A stretch of DNA of 64,000 nt from Paraburkholderia phytofirmans OLGA172 (lineage in GTDB: Bacteria; Pseudomonadota; Gammaproteobacteria; Burkholderiales; Burkholderiaceae), in the NCBI RefSeq assembly GCF_001634365.1, contig NZ_CP014579.1:3038001-3102000 (forward strand). The letters run 5' to 3'. Below are positions 1 through 9,004 of the stretch, piece after piece. The notes under the pieces were generated by a model that made no database searches, was not told where the DNA came from, and worked only from the letters and a program-made list of their open reading frames with translations. Every line of letters begins with the position of its first letter. Position 1 is the stretch's first letter. The position numbers and the translations under genes are program-made.

Positions 1-2
1 TT

Positions 3-713
3 ACGCACAGCACCGCGATGCCGACGCTGCCGAGCGTGCCCGTCGGCGTGCCATCGACGCTGCTCGAACGCCGGCCCGACATCGCCGCCGCAGAACGCAA
101 AATGGCTGCGCAAAACGCGGCGATCGGCGTGGCGGTGTCGGCTTATTACCCGGCGGTTTCCCTCTCCGGGCTGGCCGGCTTCACGCAGTCGCCGTTGTCC
201 GGTTTGCTGAACGTGGCCAACTACGTCTGGTCGCTGGGCGGCAGCGCCACCGAAACGCTTTTCGACGGCGGCTTGCGCAGCGCCGACGTCGACGCGGCGA
301 AAGCCGCCTACGACGCGGCCGTCGCCAACTACCGGGGCACGGTGCTGGCAGCGTTCCAGAACGTTGAAGACGACTTGAGCGGGTTGCGAATCCTGGCCGA
401 GCAATCGGTCGTCCTGGACACGGCCGTGCGAGACGCAACCCGTGGCGCCGAGATCGCTTTCAACGAGTATCAAGCCGGTACGGTGGACTACACGACGGTG
501 GCCACCGCGCAGGCCACACAGTTGAGCACTCAGCAGACCGCGCTGAATGTTCAGGAGACGCGCCTGCTGGACGCGGCGTCGCTATTCGGCGATCTGGGCG
601 GTGGCTGGTCGGCGGACGCGCTGCATGATCCGCGGCATCCGGAGAGGCAGCAAACAGCGCCTGCGCAGACGGGGAACGCGGCTGCGGGGACTGTTGACGC
701 GAAGGTGCAGTGA
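3..713 (+). CDS. Efflux outer-membrane factor, NodT/OprM type (3' part)
   Basis: The reading frame is open from the window edge, so the N-terminus and any lipoprotein signal lie outside. The visible ~236 residues match the C-terminal half of RND efflux outer-membrane lipoproteins: the segment VGVPSTLLERRPDIAAAERK is the family hallmark between the two OEP repeats, followed by the alternating strand and long-helix pattern (QNVEDDLSGLRIL, YQAGTVDYTTVATAQ). It would form the trimeric outer-membrane channel of a tripartite pump whose inner-membrane and periplasmic parts should lie upstream. A short Gln/Ala-rich tail after the last helix is typical. The family call is secure; the substrate cannot be told. 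Confidence 0.93.
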   Translation, partial: THSTAMPTLPSVPVGVPSTLLERRPDIAAAERKMAAQNAAIGVAVSAYYPAVSLSGLAGFTQSPLSGLLNVANYVWSLGGSATETLFDGGLRSADVDAAKAAYDAAVANYRGTVLAAFQNVEDDLSGLRILAEQSVVLDTAVRDATRGAEIAFNEYQAGTVDYTTVATAQATQLSTQQTALNVQETRLLDAASLFGDLGGGWSADALHDPRHPERQQTAPAQTGNAAAGTVDAKVQ

Positions 714-976
714 TTCACGGCATCTCCAATGCTAGACGTTCCGGACAGAGCGACTCCAGGAAATCACGTGCGCCGAAGGCCTCGCCGGCGCTGAAGACAC
801 CCGCCCCGTGGACCTGCCCACTGACGACACGTATGGCCGCTTCAACCACCATGGGCGCTGATTGCGTAGATATCCTGACCGCTTGCCGACAAACGACGTT
901 CGTTGCCTCCCGAGCGCACGACCACCTCGACCACCTCGACCAGGACGGTTTGTGAGGAGCGTCCGCTCTCTCATGG

Positions 977-1591
977 TCATTGCGGCACCGGCAGGCCGAG
1001 CCGCCACGTCAGATTGCCCCGCGCGCGCGTTTCGCAGCGGGTATGAAAAAAATCGGTGTGATAGATGCGCGGACGTGCCAGCAGGTTGCCCAGAAACGTC
1101 CGTTCGCGCATGTCGTAGGCGCGGTCGTCAAGGTCGGGACGTTCCGCCCGCAGGCGCATCCCGTCCTCGCGAAAACGGTCCCGTCGACCACCCAGCACCG
1201 CAAGATCGATATCGCAGGCGAAGCGATCGTCCAATCCAGCCGGCACACGCGTATGCCGGGTCGCCAGGATCATTTCGCAGATGCGCTCGCCCGCAGCGAT
1301 ACGGTCATCTGCCCATTGCCGGAACCAGTCCGCGCTGCGTTGCTCATTGTCCCGCGCGCCGGGAACGTAGACCACGTCGTGGCACCACAGTGCAAGTTCC
1401 ACGGCATCGGCATGAGGAATCGCGCTACGCGCCTGGTCGAGATAGTGCATGCAGCGGCGGATATGGCGCAGCGTGTGGTAATGACGCGCCGGTTCGGCAT
1501 AAAGCCGCGCCAGGTCGGCATAGGCGGCCTCGGCGCGCAAGCCGCCGCTGCGTGACCACAATGCGATGAAGCGCGCTTGCGTCTGGCTCAT
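977..1591 (-). CDS. HD-domain metal-dependent phosphohydrolase
   Basis: A 204-aa protein starting at an ATG preceded by a GGAAAGG-type ribosome site; the frame is open further upstream but without a better start. It contains YHTLRHIRRC followed by LALWCHDVVYVPG and DNEQRSADW, the pattern of the predicted HD-superfamily hydrolases (His, then His-Asp metal ligands, then Asn-Glu). A later ILATRHTR adds another metal-binding His. Such proteins are thought to hydrolyse nucleotides or phosphodiesters, but this subfamily is uncharacterised. It lies downstream of the patatin and cyclase genes on the same strand with about 90 nt before it, so it may be the last gene of that transcription unit. Confidence 0.8.
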   Translation of the reverse strand: MSQTQARFIALWSRSGGLRAEAAYADLARLYAEPARHYHTLRHIRRCMHYLDQARSAIPHADAVELALWCHDVVYVPGARDNEQRSADWFRQWADDRIAAGERICEMILATRHTRVPAGLDDRFACDIDLAVLGGRRDRFREDGMRLRAERPDLDDRAYDMRERTFLGNLLARPRIYHTDFFHTRCETRARGNLTWRLGLPVPQ

Positions 1592-1682
1592 CCCCGCCCC
1601 TTTCCACCCTGCACGGATGTGTGACCGTTCGGCGCCGTATCCATCATGACGTCGTTGCTTTGCGCCAATCCAGGCGCGATGC

Positions 1683-2732
1683 TCAAAGAAACTCCTCGCG
1701 AATGTCGATACTCGAACGTTGCCCGATGTTCTGGTAGTGATGCATGAGCCAGGCATCGGCCTCGCGCCGCCCGTTATCGCGCAGTCCGCAAAGGAAATCC
1801 CAATCCGCGTTGTACTTGCTGGACACGCTGAGCGCGCACATCGCCTCGTCGGATCGAATGGAATGGATCAGCATTTCCTTCATCTCGTCGCGATCGACTT
1901 TGCCTTGCTGGATCAGATCGGTGACGAAGGCGATCGCGCGCATCTCACGCATCAGCGACGAGTTGAAGCTGATTTCGCTGACGCGGTTAAGGATGTCCGC
2001 AGCCATAACCGGCACGCCCCGGCGAACCAGCGGGTTGATGTGGACGATCACGACGTCGCGCGTCTTGCAGTGGTAAATCAACGGGTAGATGGCCGGGTTT
2101 CCCATGTACCCGCCGTCCCAGTAGTGTTCGCCATCGATGGTGATCGCCTGGAACAGCGTCGGCACGCACGCAGACGCAAGCACAGCATCCGCGCAGATGT
2201 CCTCGCCCGTGAAGAGGCGTATTTTCCCCGTCTCGACGTTAGTCGCACACAGATACAGATGGATGGGACATTGTTTTCGCAACGCGGTGAAGTCGACCTG
2301 ACTGTCGAGCACCTCGCGCAGCGGATTCAGATTGTTCGGATTGAACTGGTAGGGCGAGAAGATGCGCAGCGCCATGTCGGCGAACGCATATAACGGCGAA
2401 TGATCGAACCCGAAGCTGTGCGTCCCTTTCAGCCATGGCACCCAGCGCAACGGGTTGTAACGCTCGGCGGATTGCGCCACGGCATGCCAGAAGTCGTGCA
2501 GCGCCTGCCGTGCGCCGTCCTCGCCCCCTTTCAGCAGCCCGTATGCGAGCACCGCGGCATTCATCGAGCCGGCGCTGGTCGCACTCACCCCTTCAATCGC
2601 CAGCCTGCCGTCCTCGAGCAAGCGGTCGAGCACGCCCCACGTGAACGCACCGTGCATCCCGCCCCCCTGCAAAGCCAGCGCGACCGGTTTGTGCTCGTCA
2701 TCGCCGCGTAGTCTTGTATTCTTCGTCGTCAT
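1683..2732 (-). CDS. Patatin-like phospholipase
   Basis: A 349-aa lipid acyl hydrolase. Residues 18-30 carry the oxyanion-hole loop (LALQGGGMHGAF), residues 49-56 the nucleophile elbow SATSAG with Ser53 as predicted catalytic serine, and the catalytic Asp is in DGGYMGNPAIYP. The first position of the elbow is Ala rather than Gly, as in other bacterial patatins of the GxSATSAG type. There is no signal peptide, so it is probably cytoplasmic or injected. The ATG follows a clear GAGGAG site that sits immediately after the stop of the large cyclase gene (15-nt gap), so the two are almost certainly co-transcribed. A signalling role together with the cyclase is inference. Confidence 0.92.
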   Translation of the reverse strand: MTTKNTRLRGDDEHKPVALALQGGGMHGAFTWGVLDRLLEDGRLAIEGVSATSAGSMNAAVLAYGLLKGGEDGARQALHDFWHAVAQSAERYNPLRWVPWLKGTHSFGFDHSPLYAFADMALRIFSPYQFNPNNLNPLREVLDSQVDFTALRKQCPIHLYLCATNVETGKIRLFTGEDICADAVLASACVPTLFQAITIDGEHYWDGGYMGNPAIYPLIYHCKTRDVVIVHINPLVRRGVPVMAADILNRVSEISFNSSLMREMRAIAFVTDLIQQGKVDRDEMKEMLIHSIRSDEAMCALSVSSKYNADWDFLCGLRDNGRREADAWLMHHYQNIGQRSSIDIREEFL

Positions 2733-2747
2733 TTCCCGTCTCCTCGG

Positions 2748-5700
2748 TCACGCCTCGCGCGATGCCAACGCATCGAGCAACGCCTTCGCCTCTCGCATGT
2801 CGGCTGTGTCGAAGCCTTCTGCCAGGCTGCCGTACACCTCGGACAACGCCTGCCGTGCGTTGGCCGTTTTGCCCTGGCATTGCCACAGACGGGCGAGGCT
2901 CGATACAGCCCGCAATTCAAACGACCTGGCGCCCTGACCGCGGGCCACTGCGATCGCCTGATGAAAGCAGGCCTCGGCTTGTTCCGCACGGGCGGCATCG
3001 CCGATGCGATCGCTCGACGCGCCGAGCAGCAGATGCCCCTTGATCCGATGTAACTCCGCCTCGTAGCAGTGCTCGCCTGAGCGACTCTCCATGGCCATCG
3101 CCTCGTCGATCGCGCCCAGGCCCGCGTCGGTCTCTCCCGCTTGCCGGTAGCTGTCGGCCAGCAGCACCAAAAAGTACGAGTACCCCATTTCGGCCCCGGT
3201 CGCGCGGTAGCCGGCCAAGCCCTCGCGTATTTGCGCAATCCCCTCCTGGATGCTGCCCTGCTGGTTCAGCACCCAGCCGCGCAGAATCGTTCCCCACGCG
3301 AGCCAGAACGGCATCCCCTGCTCGGCCGCGAGCGAGATGACGGCCTCCGCGTACTTGCGGGTCAGCGTCGCATCGCGCCGAAGCTGATGTAGTTGCGCCG
3401 TATAGGCCAACGTCAGCGCGAGGCTTGAGCCGCCGGTATATTTCCGGGCCAGTGCAAGCCCTTCCCGGTTCCGCTTACTCGATTGATCGGGGTATCCCTG
3501 ATGCCACAAGGTCCAGGCGAGGAAGCTCAGGGCGCGCACGCCCGGATCGATCACGTGGCTGTAGACCGGTTCCTCGCGCATTTCCTGGAGATAAAAAACC
3601 AGCGCTTGTTCCTGGTGGACACGGCAAGCTTCGAGATCGCCCGCGGAGAACAGGCTCGCCGAGAGCGCAAGATGCGCCTCCACAAGCAAGGCCGGCTTCC
3701 CGACCTGCCGTGCCATGCGCAGCAGCCGTTCGCCCAGCTCGCGCGCGGTGCGGTACTCCGCGCGCAGCTGGTAATACGTCCTCAGTCCCAGTTGCACCGG
3801 GAAGATCTTCGATGTCTCGCCAATCCGTTCGCACAACGCCAGCGCGCGCGTATACGCTGCCACGACCTCCGGCGCGCCATAGCCGCGGACGGTCGCCAAG
3901 GCGGGCCCCAGCGAGAGCAGCAGCGTCAGTTCCTGCTGAGCGCGTTCGGGCGTGTCAGGCATCTGCTCGAGCAATTCCAGTGCCGCGCCGAGATGACGCA
4001 TCGCGTCCAGATGGGCGGAATGCTGGAGCGCCTGTTGCCCGGTGCGGTGCAGGTATTCCACGGCCTTCGCGACATTGCCGCTCAGCCGGTAGTGATGCGC
4101 CAATTCGCTCCAGTAATCCGCGATACGAGTGGGGAACAGCGCCTCGATGGCCTGCGCCGCACGCTCATGCAAGGCGCTACGGCGCTCCGTCAGCAGCGAG
4201 CGGCCGGCGACTTCCTGGGTCAGCCCGTGCTTGAACGAATACTCGACCTCCGGAAACGCAGGACGCTCGTAAATGAATTCCGCGGCCTCCAGCCTGGCCA
4301 GCAGATTCCGCAATGCGTCATCGGTGGGAGCGCCCGGTCCTTCGCAGATACGCTGGATCAGACTGAACGAAAACTCCTTGCCGATGACGGCAAGTGCCTG
4401 CAGCAAGTCCTTCTCCGCGACGGGGAGCCGGTCGATACGTGCGGCGAGCACACCTTGCACGGTGGTCGGAATATGCAGCGCAGCCGGGGTACGCTCGATC
4501 CGGAAACGGCCGGGTTCGCCGAGCAGTGATTTCTCTTCGACCAGCGTCTGTACCACTTCCTCCATGAAGAAAGGGTTGCCCTCCGTCTTCTCCAGGATGA
4601 GCTGTTTGAGCGGCACGAGGGTGGGGTCATCTCCAAGCAGCGCCGAGAGCAATCCCTGGGCTTCCGCCGGACCCAGCGGTTCGAGTCGCAACTGGCTGCA
4701 ATGGCCCGCGCGTTCCCAGACCGGCTGATACTCTGGCCGGTAGTTCACAAGGAGCAGGATTCGTGAATCCGCCACGCGGCCGATGAGGCTCAAGAGGAAT
4801 GCTTCAGTCTCGCGGTCCAGCCATTGCAGATCCTCGAACAACAACTCGATCGGCTGGTCGCGGCTCTCCCGCGTCAGAATCTGGATGATCGCGTCAATGG
4901 TCCGATCACGCCGGATCTGCGGATCCATTTCGGCGAGCGCCGATCCGCGCTCGCCGATGCCAAGCAGAAAGAGCAGGTAGGGCACCAGATCCTCGAAGCT
5001 TCGCTCGAGGGTCAGCGCCTTGCCCATGACCTTTTCCCGACACTGCCGCTCGTCGTCCTGAGCGGTGATCTGGAAATAGTTCTTCAATAGCTCGATGAGC
5101 GGCAAATAGGCGAAGGCCTTGCCGTGCGAAACCGAAAATGTCTCCAGCAACGCACAGCTGCCCCGGGAGCGCTCCTTGAACTCATGGAACAGCCGCGACT
5201 TCCCGACCCCTGCCTCGCCGGCCACCGCGACGACCTGTCCGCGCCCCTCATTGACCTGCTCCAGCGCCGCATGCAAATGGTCCAGTTCGGTCTGACGGCC
5301 CACGAACCTGGCAAGGCCGCGATGTGCCGACAGTTGCAGGCGCGTGCGCAACGCGCCGGGACCCAATACCTCATACACGACGAGCGGCTCGGGGACCCCT
5401 TTGACCTGCGTGGCCCCCAGCGCCTTGAATTCAAAATAGCCTGCGGCGAGTTTGTGCGTGGACTCGCTCACCAGAATCGACGAGGGGACGGCGATCCCTT
5501 CCATCCGGGACGCAATGTGGATCGTGTGTCCGACCGGGTCGTAATCGGTATGCAGGTCATCCGTGCGGATCGAACGCACGACGACCTCGCCGGTGTGGAT
5601 GCCGACGCGAATTTGTAGCGGGATGCCTTTTTCCAGACGAATCCTGTCCCCGTGCCGGCGCATCGCAAGCTGCATCCGCAGCGCAGCATATAGCGCACGC

Positions 5701-6206
5701 TGCGGGTGGTCTTCATGGGCGATGGGCGCGCCGAATAGCGCCAGGATGCCGTCGCCAAGCGATTTGGCGACATAGCCCTCGTAGTAGTGGACCGCTTCCA
5801 TCATCAACGCGACGATGGGCTCGATCAGGCGCTGGGCCTCTTCCGGGTCCAGGTCGTGAACCAGCGCCGTGGACCCCGCCATGTCGGCAAACAGCGCCGT
5901 GACGGTCTTGCGCTCGCCCGCGATCTCGCCACGGGCTTCCATGGCCGCCTGTTCGGCGCGGATGCGCTCGGCAAGGTGGTGTGGCGTGTAATGGATGGGC
6001 GCCGGGGACGGCTCTGAAACAGACCGGGGCTGCACGGACGGCGCTGCGGGCCCATCGGTCAGCTGCGCGCCGCACTCGCTGCAGAATTTGGCGGAAGGCC
6101 CCGCCTCGTGTCCGCAGCGCGAACATGTGCGCGCCAGCATGGCGCCGCATGCTTCACAGAAACTAGCCCCAGCGGGATTCTCGATTCCGCAGTTTGCGCA
6201 GCGCAT
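2748..6206 (-). CDS. Zinc-ribbon / class III adenylate-guanylate cyclase / AAA-ATPase / TPR protein
   Basis: A 1152-aa multidomain protein. Residues 1-50 hold two zinc ribbons (Cys3, 6, 17, 20 and Cys28, 31, 42, 45). Residues ~97-285 form a class III cyclase domain: GERKTVTALFADMAGST with metal ligand Asp108 and LGDGILALFG with Asp152. An ATPase module begins near residue 300 (GRQTELDHL) with Walker A GEAGVGKSR and a Walker-B-like LLFEDLQWLD, followed by a long helical TPR-like half. This is the architecture of the large Burkholderia/Rhizobium cyclase-ATPase proteins, whose inputs are mostly unknown. It is first in a probable operon with the patatin gene. Nucleotide specificity cannot be told from sequence. 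Confidence 0.93.
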   Translation of the reverse strand: MRCANCGIENPAGASFCEACGAMLARTCSRCGHEAGPSAKFCSECGAQLTDGPAAPSVQPRSVSEPSPAPIHYTPHHLAERIRAEQAAMEARGEIAGERKTVTALFADMAGSTALVHDLDPEEAQRLIEPIVALMMEAVHYYEGYVAKSLGDGILALFGAPIAHEDHPQRALYAALRMQLAMRRHGDRIRLEKGIPLQIRVGIHTGEVVVRSIRTDDLHTDYDPVGHTIHIASRMEGIAVPSSILVSESTHKLAAGYFEFKALGATQVKGVPEPLVVYEVLGPGALRTRLQLSAHRGLARFVGRQTELDHLHAALEQVNEGRGQVVAVAGEAGVGKSRLFHEFKERSRGSCALLETFSVSHGKAFAYLPLIELLKNYFQITAQDDERQCREKVMGKALTLERSFEDLVPYLLFLLGIGERGSALAEMDPQIRRDRTIDAIIQILTRESRDQPIELLFEDLQWLDRETEAFLLSLIGRVADSRILLLVNYRPEYQPVWERAGHCSQLRLEPLGPAEAQGLLSALLGDDPTLVPLKQLILEKTEGNPFFMEEVVQTLVEEKSLLGEPGRFRIERTPAALHIPTTVQGVLAARIDRLPVAEKDLLQALAVIGKEFSFSLIQRICEGPGAPTDDALRNLLARLEAAEFIYERPAFPEVEYSFKHGLTQEVAGRSLLTERRSALHERAAQAIEALFPTRIADYWSELAHHYRLSGNVAKAVEYLHRTGQQALQHSAHLDAMRHLGAALELLEQMPDTPERAQQELTLLLSLGPALATVRGYGAPEVVAAYTRALALCERIGETSKIFPVQLGLRTYYQLRAEYRTARELGERLLRMARQVGKPALLVEAHLALSASLFSAGDLEACRVHQEQALVFYLQEMREEPVYSHVIDPGVRALSFLAWTLWHQGYPDQSSKRNREGLALARKYTGGSSLALTLAYTAQLHQLRRDATLTRKYAEAVISLAAEQGMPFWLAWGTILRGWVLNQQGSIQEGIAQIREGLAGYRATGAEMGYSYFLVLLADSYRQAGETDAGLGAIDEAMAMESRSGEHCYEAELHRIKGHLLLGASSDRIGDAARAEQAEACFHQAIAVARGQGARSFELRAVSSLARLWQCQGKTANARQALSEVYGSLAEGFDTADMREAKALLDALASREA

Positions 6207-7287
6207 ACGATCTCTTCCCTTGTCCGGTGCCTGCTTCTAAACATTAGGCGCAGGACCCGGCTGCGACAAGAGGCGAGTCGCCGGATCATGCCGACGCCTC
6301 GCCCATGTAACGGAATCGATCAGTTGCTGCTTGGACAAAAGCAGGAAGCCGCTCGGCCTGGCGCGCGAGCGTTCGGCCGGCCGCACGTGCAGCGGCGCTG
6401 CCATCGCAGACGATCGCATCCGGGGCATACGGGTTGAGATCCATTGCCGCCCTTCACATGCACGGTGCTGCAGCGAGACCGAACGAAACGAACGATCGAA
6501 GTCAATTGCGAGGAGATAGGCTTATGCGTCGCACAGACCGAGCACACCGAGGGCCGCTACACGGGTTTCGTCGCTGGCATAAAGCAGAACTACAACGTCG
6601 TCCTGTTTCGCGTGGATAAATGGCTCACTCATGTGATCTGCTATTTTTTGCACATTGTCGATCGCGACGGTAAGCACCCTTTGCCTTTGCCTTTGACTGG
6701 CTGCTATTTTGCCCAAAGCGTGCGTCTCGATCGCAGAGTGCAGATGGATGAAAATCCTCTTACCGTCCACAACGGAAACGACTTTTCCTTCGTGAATACC
6801 CCTTCCCCATTTGCTTTTGATTCTCATATTCTCGCAGGCCTTTATTTTTTTCATATTTCCGGACAGGAACAGCACATACCGCATCCAGGATGCGCCGCCA
6901 TTGTTTCAGCCACGCTCGAACGCACTTGACTGCCCGTCTCAGTTAGCCCTCTTACCGATATGCTTGGCAACTACACTAGCGCGTTCCGAGCGGGCTAGTG
7001 GCTCAACATAAAGTTCAGCCGCACGGGACGGATCATAACTGAACGAAAATCAGCAACGAGCACCGCATTGAACCACGACCCACCACAAACTGCCATACCG
7101 CTAATTGCATAGACGGGGTGCCAGCCGCAAGCGCACCCCAGGATTAGCACTCCCTGCAATTTCCCGTCCTCCCCGCTATAAATCATAGTAGGCGAGGATC
7201 GCGCATTGTCGTACTGGCGTATTCGATGCGTTCAGGTATCGATCGGCCCGTTGATCACGCGCCTGGCTCTGGCATGACGACCGCCAT
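6207..7287. other. Intergenic stretch without a convincing gene
   Basis: About 1.1 kb lies between the divergent cyclase and serine protease genes. Overlapping open frames occur on both strands in 6.44-6.93 kb, but only the minus-strand one looks protein-like and is listed separately. The middle (6.65-6.9 kb) is visibly AT-richer than the flanks. No tRNA, inverted repeat pair or clear terminator was recognised. Confidence 0.5.
6522..6827 (-). CDS. Hypothetical small protein (doubtful)
   Basis: A possible 101-aa protein beginning MRIKSKWGRGIHEGKVV, with a GAGA ribosome-site-like run just upstream; an alternative start 27 nt further out gives MKKIKACEN. The central stretch (VVSVVDGKRIFIHLHSAIETHAL ... 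NVQKIADHM, shown here in two pieces) vaguely resembles the beta-beta-alpha layout of DUF1488-like small proteins, but I do not recognise a family with confidence. A competing open frame covers the same DNA on the plus strand with a less protein-like composition. Treat as hypothetical. Confidence 0.35.
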   Translation of the reverse strand: MRIKSKWGRGIHEGKVVSVVDGKRIFIHLHSAIETHALGKIAASQRQRQRVLTVAIDNVQKIADHMSEPFIHAKQDDVVVLLYASDETRVAALGVLGLCDA

Positions 7288-7298
7288 GGAGGTGAACT

Positions 7299-8759
7299 GT
7301 GTTTCACCCGACTCTTGCTCGCACCTTGCTTCGCGCTGCCCTGATAGCGGCATTTCTCTGCGGCTATCCGTGCCTGCACCCGACGGCGAACGCCACGGGC
7401 GTCGCTCCGCCACCTGTGAAGGAGAAGCGGGTTTCACCAGCCAACGCGTCGGCATCGGTCGACTTCCCGACCATCGTGGAGCGATACGGGCCCGCCGTCG
7501 TGAATATCACCGCGAGTGCCACTGAGCAGTCATCGTCGATACCCGCTCCCGCGGCAATCGATGCCGACGATCCCCTTCTTGCCTTCGTCAAGCATATGGT
7601 TCCGAAATCACTGGCGTCTCAAGGCAATTCGGCACGCGCCATTACCGGTACGGGCTCCGGTTTTATCGTCAGCCCCGACGGCCTCATTCTGACCACCGCT
7701 CATGTGGTGGATCAGGCCGACGAAGTGACGGTCAGGCTCACCGATCGGCGCGAGTTCAAGGCAAAGGTCCTGGCGGTCGACGCCCAGAGCGACGTCGCCG
7801 TGATTCAGATCGATGCCACCAAGCTTCCGACCGTCAAACTTGGCGACTCGTCGCGAGTGCGCGTCGGTGAATCGGTCCTGGCGATCGGCTCACCGGACAG
7901 CTTCGCGAATACCGTTACCGCCGGCATTGTCAGTGCCACGTCTCGCACGCTCCAGGACGGGAGCAGTTTTCCCTTTTTTCAAACCGATATCGCCGCCAAC
8001 CCGGACAATTCGGGCGGCCCGCTGTTCAACCGTGCTGGCGAAGTGGTCGGCATCGATGTGCAGATTTACGCGGATTCAGACCGGTACCCCAGCCTGGCCT
8101 TTGCCATCCCGATCAACATGGCGGCCAAGGTGCGAACGCAGGCGCAAGCCCCGCAAGCGACCTCTCCCGGCGGCCTTGGCGTGGAAGTTCAGGACGTCGG
8201 CCCCGGCCTGGCCGCGGCCTTTGGCCTGCCGCGGCCGGCAGGTGCGCTGGTCAATTCCGTCGCGCCCGGCACATCGGCCGCGGCTAGCGGCCTCAAGCCA
8301 GGCGACGTGATCATGCGGATCGGCGACAAGACGATTGATCGCTCGACCGAACTCGGCGAGGATGCGGCTGCTTTGCCGCCCGGGACGAAGACCACGCTCA
8401 AGCTGATCCGCAATCACAGGCCGATGACCATCACGGTCATGGTCGGCGCGTCCGCGGAAAGCCCTAAAGCTCGACCAGGCGAAAGCGGCTCAGGGGATCG
8501 CCTGGGCTTGAGCATGCATCCGCTGAATGAGGACGAGCGGCGCGCGAGCGACCTGGCCGTTGGTCTGATGGTGGACACAGTTGATGGGCCGGCGGCAAAA
8601 GCTGGCATCCAGCCTGGCGATATCGTCCTGTCACTGAATGACACGCTGGTCGAAACGCAGGCGGACGTAACCGCGCTGGAAGCAAAGGCAGGGAGACAGG
8701 TAGCCGTGCTAATCCAGCGCAACCACGCACGCAGTTTTGTTTCGGTCGAGGTTAGATGA
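7299..8759 (+). CDS. DegP/HtrA-family periplasmic serine protease with two PDZ domains
   Basis: A 486-aa protein starting at GTG, chosen because a perfect GGAGGTG ribosome site lies 4 nt upstream (7288-7294). Residues 1-32 form a signal peptide ending near TANA. The trypsin-like domain has His135 (LTTAHVVD), Asp165 (DAQSDVAVI) and Ser238 (NPDNSGGPL); two PDZ domains follow (about 280-370 and 395-486). It would degrade or refold misfolded periplasmic proteins. The oddity is Asp236 in NPDNSGG, where the family has Gly (NPGNSGG), a residue that shapes the oxyanion hole, so catalysis may be weakened. The unknown region upstream gives no regulatory clue. Confidence 0.92.
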   Translation: MFHPTLARTLLRAALIAAFLCGYPCLHPTANATGVAPPPVKEKRVSPANASASVDFPTIVERYGPAVVNITASATEQSSSIPAPAAIDADDPLLAFVKHMVPKSLASQGNSARAITGTGSGFIVSPDGLILTTAHVVDQADEVTVRLTDRREFKAKVLAVDAQSDVAVIQIDATKLPTVKLGDSSRVRVGESVLAIGSPDSFANTVTAGIVSATSRTLQDGSSFPFFQTDIAANPDNSGGPLFNRAGEVVGIDVQIYADSDRYPSLAFAIPINMAAKVRTQAQAPQATSPGGLGVEVQDVGPGLAAAFGLPRPAGALVNSVAPGTSAAASGLKPGDVIMRIGDKTIDRSTELGEDAAALPPGTKTTLKLIRNHRPMTITVMVGASAESPKARPGESGSGDRLGLSMHPLNEDERRASDLAVGLMVDTVDGPAAKAGIQPGDIVLSLNDTLVETQADVTALEAKAGRQVAVLIQRNHARSFVSVEVR

Positions 8760-9004
8760 ACCGCGTGACTTCGCAGGACGGTCACGCGGACGACCACGAC
8801 GAACTTGCGATGGCGCCCATCGTGCGTGGGAATGGGCAGTTGGCTTGCGCCCGCAGGCATTCCGACCAGGGTTTACCCATTCGAAACGATGCGGCAAAGC
8901 ACATACAGTTCTCACATGCCAGCTGGCTTCAGACGCGGTGGCATCTCCGCCCAGGCGTGTCCGGCGGTGTTTCCTTAGTTCCACGAGATCAAAGGAGATG
9001 ACAG

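Noticed and set aside
6444..6929. 161-codon plus-strand open frame upstream of the serine protease
   Set aside because: It overlaps a more protein-like minus-strand frame, has odd composition and no ribosome site.
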